NCBI RefSeq assembly: GCF_001663775.1
Contig: NZ_KV467168.1
Location: 1,409,408 to 1,473,407 of the forward strand
Direction of reading: 5' to 3'
Source of the DNA: Arthrobacter sp. B6
GTDB lineage: Bacteria; Actinomycetota; Actinomycetes; Actinomycetales; Micrococcaceae
Length of the DNA: 64,000 nt
The position numbers and the translations under genes are program-made. The notes beneath the pieces were generated by a model. It was given only the letters and a program-made list of their open reading frames with translations, did not search any database and was not told the DNA's origin. This document shows positions 60,109 through 64,000 of this stretch, piece by piece. The stretch's first letter is position 1; each line of letters opens with the position of its first letter.

Positions 60109-63100
60109 ATGTTCCTGCTCGATCCTGCCAGCGCTGATTCAGCTCCGGACGCACCCCGGGACCTGGTGTTTTCCGCCAGCGACCTCGTGGCAGCCAGCGA
60201 GTGTGAGTACCGCACGCTCCGCGTCCTGGACGAGAAGCTGGGCCGTTCCCCGAAGGCAGACTTCCCCGACGACGAGATGCAGCGCCGCGCCGGTGCCCTG
60301 GGCGACAAGCACGAGGCGAAGGTGTTGGCGGGCCTCATCGCCCAGTACGGCGAATGGGATGCCAGCCGCGGCGCCGGCGTGTATTCGATCGAACGCGGCG
60401 ACAACGTCCGTGCTGACCTTGTGGCCAAGCAGGCCGAAACCGAGCTGGCGCTGCGTGCCGGGGCGGATGTGGTGTTCCAGGCAACCTTCTTCGACGGCGA
60501 GTTCCTGGGATACGCAGACTTCATCGTGAATGAGGCCGCCGGCACCGGAAGCCCCGGACGCTATGAGGTCTGGGACACCAAGCTGGCCCGGCACGCCAAG
60601 GTGGGCGCCCTCCTGCAGCTCGCCGCCTACGGTGACCAGCTCATCGGCATGGGCCTGGAACCCTCCCCCAAGGTCACCCTGGTGCTGGGCGCAGTGGTCG
60701 ACGGCGACTACGTGCGCAGCGTCCATTCCCTCCCCGATCTGCTGCCGGTCTTCCGCGAGCGCCGCGACCGCTTCCGTGCCCTGACCGCCGGGCACCGGGA
60801 GGGCGGCGGACAGGTGCAGTGGATGCAGCCTGGCATCACGTACTGCGGTCGGTGCAACTACTGCGCCGGGCAGGTCCAGGCGCATCGGGATCTCCTGATG
60901 GTCGGCGGAATGTCCACCCTCCGCCGGAAGAAGCTCCGTGCCGAGGGCATCACCACCATTGAGGCCCTCGCCGACCTTCCACCGGACAAGGCAACCGGTT
61001 CGCTGGTACGGCTCCGCGATCAAGCACGGATGCAGCTCGGCCGGGATATCCCGCACGGTTCGCGGACTTTTACCAAGGACGGCGAGGACCACACAGTGGC
61101 GTTTAAGGTGCTGCCGGATAACGCCCTGGCTGGCATACCCTCGCCCAGCCCGGGCGACATCTTCTTCGACTTCGAGGGCGACCCCCTCTGGCAGGATCCG
61201 GCCACCGGCCAGTGGGGGCTGGAGTACCTGTTCGGCGTGATCGAGGCGCCGGATGCCGCCGCCGATGCCGCCGACAGGCCGGTGTTCCGTCCGTTCTGGG
61301 CGCATTCCCGCTCCGAGGAACGTCAGGCGTTCCTGGACTTCCTGGCCTATGTGGAGGAACGCCGCGCCCGGTACCCGGACATGCACGTCTACCACTACGC
61401 CGCGTACGAGAAATCTGCGCTCCGCAACCTGTCCGTGACGCATCTGGCGGGCGAGGACATCGTGGATGACTGGCTCCGTAAAGGCGTGCTGGTGGACCTC
61501 TATGCCACCGCCCGCCACTCACTGAGGATCTCCGAGCCCTCCTACTCCATCAAGAAACTCGAGCCGCTCTATATGGGCAGCAATCTCCGCTCCGGCGACG
61601 TAAAGGACGCTGGTGCTTCGGTGGTGGCGTACGCCGCCTATTGCGCGGCCCGCGACGACGGCGATGCCGCCAGTGCCGCCCAAATCCTGGCTTCGATTTC
61701 GGATTACAACGAATACGACTGCCTTTCCACCCTCCGCCTCCGCGACTGGCTGCTGGGACTGCGCTCATCAGGCCCGGACGTTCCCGGCGCCGCCCGCCCG
61801 GGCGGGTCCACAACTGCAGGAACGGCCGACGGCGGCGGGGCGCCGCCCCGGCAGCTGGCAGTTCGGGGAGCGGAGACTACAGAACCCTCGCCGGAGGAGC
61901 TCCGGCTCCAGGAGTACCTTGCCGGCTTCCCGGACACCCGGCCCTGGACCAACGATGAGCGTGCCATCGCCATGGTTGCCGCCGCCACCGGTTACCACCG
62001 GCGCGAACGGAAGCAGTTCTGGTGGGAGCACTTCGACCGGACCGAATCCGAGATCGACCATTGGTCAGACCACCGCAACGTGTTTGTGGTGGACTCCGCC
62101 GACGTGGTCACGGACTGGCTGCTCGCCAAGCCCACGGTGCGGATGCGCACCCGTGTCCTGAGGCTCAGCGGAACCATGAGCGAGGGCTCCGATTTTAAGC
62201 CCGGCACCACATGGTGCCGGCTCTACGATTCGCCCGTGCCGGATGGGCTGGAGGACCCGCAGGGAAACCTGCTGGCGCGCGGCTATGCCTTCGGCACCGT
62301 GGTCACCGCAGTCGAGGACCATTCGGACACTCCGGGCAAGACCATCATCACCATTGAGGAGAAGGAGACCGGCAGGGTCCCCGCGTACCCGCACTTTCCG
62401 GTGGCGCTGACTGAGGACCAGCCCGTTCCCACAGTGAATATCGAGGCGGCCCTGGCGGAGCTGGCGCAGCACGTCGGAGCCTCGGTTCCGTCGCTGCCGC
62501 AGCACCCTGGCGTGGACATCCTGCGCAAAGCTCCGCCGCGGTTCCGTTCGCTGCCCGGCCCCGCTTTCGTCGGAAAGGACAGCTCCGGCGCGGCGGACTA
62601 CATCACGGCCATCACCACCTCGTTGCAGGACCTCGACCGCTCCTACCTCGCCGTGCAGGGGCCGCCCGGAACCGGCAAGACCTACGTCGGCTCCCATGTC
62701 ATCGCCCGGCTGGTGGACGCGGGCTGGAAGATCGGCGTCGTTGCCCAGTCCCACGCGGTGGTGGAGAACATGCTCTGCACGGCAATCAAAACCGCCGGGG
62801 TTGACCCGGCCCGGGTGGCCAAGAAACTTGCTGCCGAACACGATGTGCCGTGGGGACAAATCAAGGAGACGGACGTCGCCGCGCTGCTGGACTCCCGGGG
62901 CGGCTGCCTGGTGGGCGGCACGGCGTGGACCATGACCGGCAAGTCGGTTCCTGCCGGGTCCCTGGACCTGCTGGTGATTGACGAGGCCGGGCAGTTCTCG
63001 CTGGCCAACACCCTGGCCGTGGCACGTTCAGCCAAACGCCTCCTGCTCCTGGGTGACCCGCAGCAGCTTCCGCAGGTCACACAGGGCTCGCACCCGGAGC

Positions 63101-63813
63101 CTGTGGACGAGTCCGCCCTCGGCTGGCTCGCCGCCGGGCACGCCACCCTGCCCCCTGAGCTGGGCTATTTCCTCGCGGACAGCTGGCGCATGCACCCCGA
63201 ACTGTGCCGCGCGGTGTCCGTCCTGAGTTACGACGGCAAGCTTGAATCGGCACCGGCAGCCTCCCTCCGGGGCCTGGCCGAGTTGCCTCCCGGCGTGGAG
63301 ACGGTGTTCGTTGAGCACAGCGGCAACACCACAGCATCGTCTGAAGAGGCCGCCGAAGTGGTCAGGCAGGCGCAGCGGCACATTGGACTGAAGTGGATTG
63401 CCGGCGGCGACCAGCCTGCCCGGCCCCTGGCCGCCGGAGACGTCCTGGTGGTGGCCGCGTACAACGCCCAGGTCCAGCTGATCCGCCACGCACTCCAGCA
63501 GGAAGGGCTTGACGCGGTGCGGGTGGGAACCGTGGACAAGTTCCAAGGCCAGGAGGCTCCCGTTGTCCTGGTGTCCATGGCCTGCTCCGCTGTTGCCGAA
63601 GCCCCCCGCGGGGCAGAGTTCCTGCTGAACCGCAACAGGATCAACGTGGCTGTGTCCCGGGGCCAGTGGCGGTCAGTGATTGTCCGCTCCCCCGAGCTCA
63701 CCAACTACATGCCCCGAAAACCAGAGGTGCTTGAGGAACTCGGGGCGTTTATCGGTTTGAGCCCCAGGACCAGCGGCGCCACAGCCAGCGGCGCCCGACC
63801 ACCGGCGGCATAG
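60109..63813 (+). CDS. TM0106-family RecB-like nuclease fused to RNase H-like exonuclease and Dna2-type helicase
   Basis: The 1234-residue protein has several domains. About 15-240: Cas4/RecB-like nuclease with D137 in GYADFIVN and E153-x-x-D156-x-K158 in YEVWDTKLA. About 245-255: four-residue Cys cluster CGRCNYC. About 265-300: helix-hairpin-helix (MSTLRRKKLRAEGITTIEALADL). About 345-560: RNase H-like exonuclease, DIFFDFEGDPLW to DYNEYDCLSTLRLRDWL. About 820-1220: SF1 helicase with Walker A G851-T858 (GPPGTGKT), DEAG at 958 and FQGQEAPVVLVSM-NRNRINVAVSRGQWRS. GGGGAGG precedes the ATG; a TAGATT -10 is at about 60049. It probably processes DNA ends in repair or defence; it stands alone, not in a known defence island. 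Confidence 0.9.
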   Translation: MFLLDPASADSAPDAPRDLVFSASDLVAASECEYRTLRVLDEKLGRSPKADFPDDEMQRRAGALGDKHEAKVLAGLIAQYGEWDASRGAGVYSIERGDNVRADLVAKQAETELALRAGADVVFQATFFDGEFLGYADFIVNEAAGTGSPGRYEVWDTKLARHAKVGALLQLAAYGDQLIGMGLEPSPKVTLVLGAVVDGDYVRSVHSLPDLLPVFRERRDRFRALTAGHREGGGQVQWMQPGITYCGRCNYCAGQVQAHRDLLMVGGMSTLRRKKLRAEGITTIEALADLPPDKATGSLVRLRDQARMQLGRDIPHGSRTFTKDGEDHTVAFKVLPDNALAGIPSPSPGDIFFDFEGDPLWQDPATGQWGLEYLFGVIEAPDAAADAADRPVFRPFWAHSRSEERQAFLDFLAYVEERRARYPDMHVYHYAAYEKSALRNLSVTHLAGEDIVDDWLRKGVLVDLYATARHSLRISEPSYSIKKLEPLYMGSNLRSGDVKDAGASVVAYAAYCAARDDGDAASAAQILASISDYNEYDCLSTLRLRDWLLGLRSSGPDVPGAARPGGSTTAGTADGGGAPPRQLAVRGAETTEPSPEELRLQEYLAGFPDTRPWTNDERAIAMVAAATGYHRRERKQFWWEHFDRTESEIDHWSDHRNVFVVDSADVVTDWLLAKPTVRMRTRVLRLSGTMSEGSDFKPGTTWCRLYDSPVPDGLEDPQGNLLARGYAFGTVVTAVEDHSDTPGKTIITIEEKETGRVPAYPHFPVALTEDQPVPTVNIEAALAELAQHVGASVPSLPQHPGVDILRKAPPRFRSLPGPAFVGKDSSGAADYITAITTSLQDLDRSYLAVQGPPGTGKTYVGSHVIARLVDAGWKIGVVAQSHAVVENMLCTAIKTAGVDPARVAKKLAAEHDVPWGQIKETDVAALLDSRGGCLVGGTAWTMTGKSVPAGSLDLLVIDEAGQFSLANTLAVARSAKRLLLLGDPQQLPQVTQGSHPEPVDESALGWLAAGHATLPPELGYFLADSWRMHPELCRAVSVLSYDGKLESAPAASLRGLAELPPGVETVFVEHSGNTTASSEEAAEVVRQAQRHIGLKWIAGGDQPARPLAAGDVLVVAAYNAQVQLIRHALQQEGLDAVRVGTVDKFQGQEAPVVLVSMACSAVAEAPRGAEFLLNRNRINVAVSRGQWRSVIVRSPELTNYMPRKPEVLEELGAFIGLSPRTSGATASGARPPAA

Positions 63814-63848
63814 AGGGCAGCGGCCGGGCAGACCTTCAAAAGCCGCTG

Positions 63849-64000
63849 TCAGCGGGCGTTGAAACCGCGGAAACCGCCCTCGGCCGCGGACAGTGTGTCT
63901 TCAACCCGTTCGACCCGGCCGGGGGTGTTGTCCGACTTGAGCCAGTCGAGCAAATCCTGCACGCGGTTTTGCGGCCCCTCGGCGATCACCGACACGGAGC
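63849..64000 (-). CDS. Acylphosphatase, 5' end outside window
   Basis: The last 50 codons read SVSVIAEGPQNRVQDLLDWLKSDNTPGRVERVEDTLSAAEG and end at a TGA at 63849. This is the C-terminal half of an acylphosphatase (EGP...V..LL.WL). The catalytic Arg and Asn lie in the missing N-terminal part. It should hydrolyse acyl phosphates. Confidence 0.8.
   Translation of the reverse strand, partial: SVSVIAEGPQNRVQDLLDWLKSDNTPGRVERVEDTLSAAEGGFRGFNAR

Noticed and set aside
60139..61518. 459-residue minus-strand frame opposite the nuclease-helicase
   Set aside because: Shadow of the conserved nuclease domain with low-complexity His/Gly/Val-rich translation.
1..64000. tRNA, rRNA, prophage or insertion-sequence genes
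   Set aside because: No cloverleaf or ribosomal RNA sequence, and no transposase or integrase motifs were found on reading both strands.

Overview
The window is high-GC DNA from an actinobacterium, most likely a soil Arthrobacter or Pseudarthrobacter relative (Micrococcaceae). This is inferred from codon use, a DinB/mycothiol-transferase-type protein, DUF309, DUF2975, GerW-like and DUF6457 genes, many TANNNT -10 boxes lying against start codons, and the general gene repertoire. It looks chromosomal. I see no rRNA, tRNA, prophage, integrase, insertion sequence or CRISPR array. The genes are short operons of regulators, transporters and catabolic enzymes. Both ends cut through a gene: a PEP/pyruvate-binding protein on the left and an acylphosphatase on the right.

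Layout. 1-4.3 kb: PEP-binding protein fragment, cupin, and a divergent MmyB-like regulator / DHA2 exporter pair around a 27-bp palindrome. 4.4-11.3 kb: a choline-to-glycine-betaine module (TetR, aldehyde dehydrogenase, choline dehydrogenase, BCCT transporter) with matching two-box operators at both promoters. 11.4-18.7 kb: a 50-residue membrane protein, a hydrolase-methyltransferase fusion, DUF309, a DUF2975/HTH pair, a class C beta-lactamase-fold hydrolase and an ABC exporter. 18.9-25.1 kb: three CNNM/CorC-type proteins, a K+ channel and NhaA. 25.1-29.2 kb: small stress-type genes and a MarR-MFS operon. 29.3-35.1 kb: an AraC-controlled sorbitol/mannitol-type ABC importer and polyol dehydrogenase, ending in a fructokinase with its middle deleted. 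35.2-36.7 kb: GerW-like protein, a second DUF2975/HTH pair and a small membrane protein. 37.2-41.6 kb: LacI regulator and secreted pullulanase. 41.6-46.4 kb: GNAT, hydrolase, decayed genes, an ArsR-SRPBCC fusion and a flavoprotein. 46.4-50.0 kb: an NRAMP-fold carrier, a DapA-like aldolase and their LacI regulator. 50.0-54.3 kb: MFS exporter, small proteins and a beta-lactamase-fold protein lacking its catalytic residues. 54.4-64 kb: FdhF/YdeP oxidoreductase, RecQ, TerC, a 1234-residue nuclease-helicase, and the acylphosphatase fragment.

The main theme is osmotic and ionic homeostasis (betaine synthesis and uptake, NhaA, K+ channel, CNNM proteins, TerC) together with sugar, polyol and starch use. 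Several operons have readable operators. A 23-bp palindromic repeat family occurs at four places, three of them between convergent genes and one at the broken end of a decayed dehydrogenase. Four genes are decayed or internally deleted (SRPBCC, fructokinase, P-loop kinase, 2-hydroxyacid dehydrogenase). The most unusual items are the NRAMP-fold carrier that lacks the metal-binding residues and is paired with a DapA-like enzyme, the repeat family, the matching two-box bet operators, and the inactive-looking beta-lactamase-fold lipoprotein.
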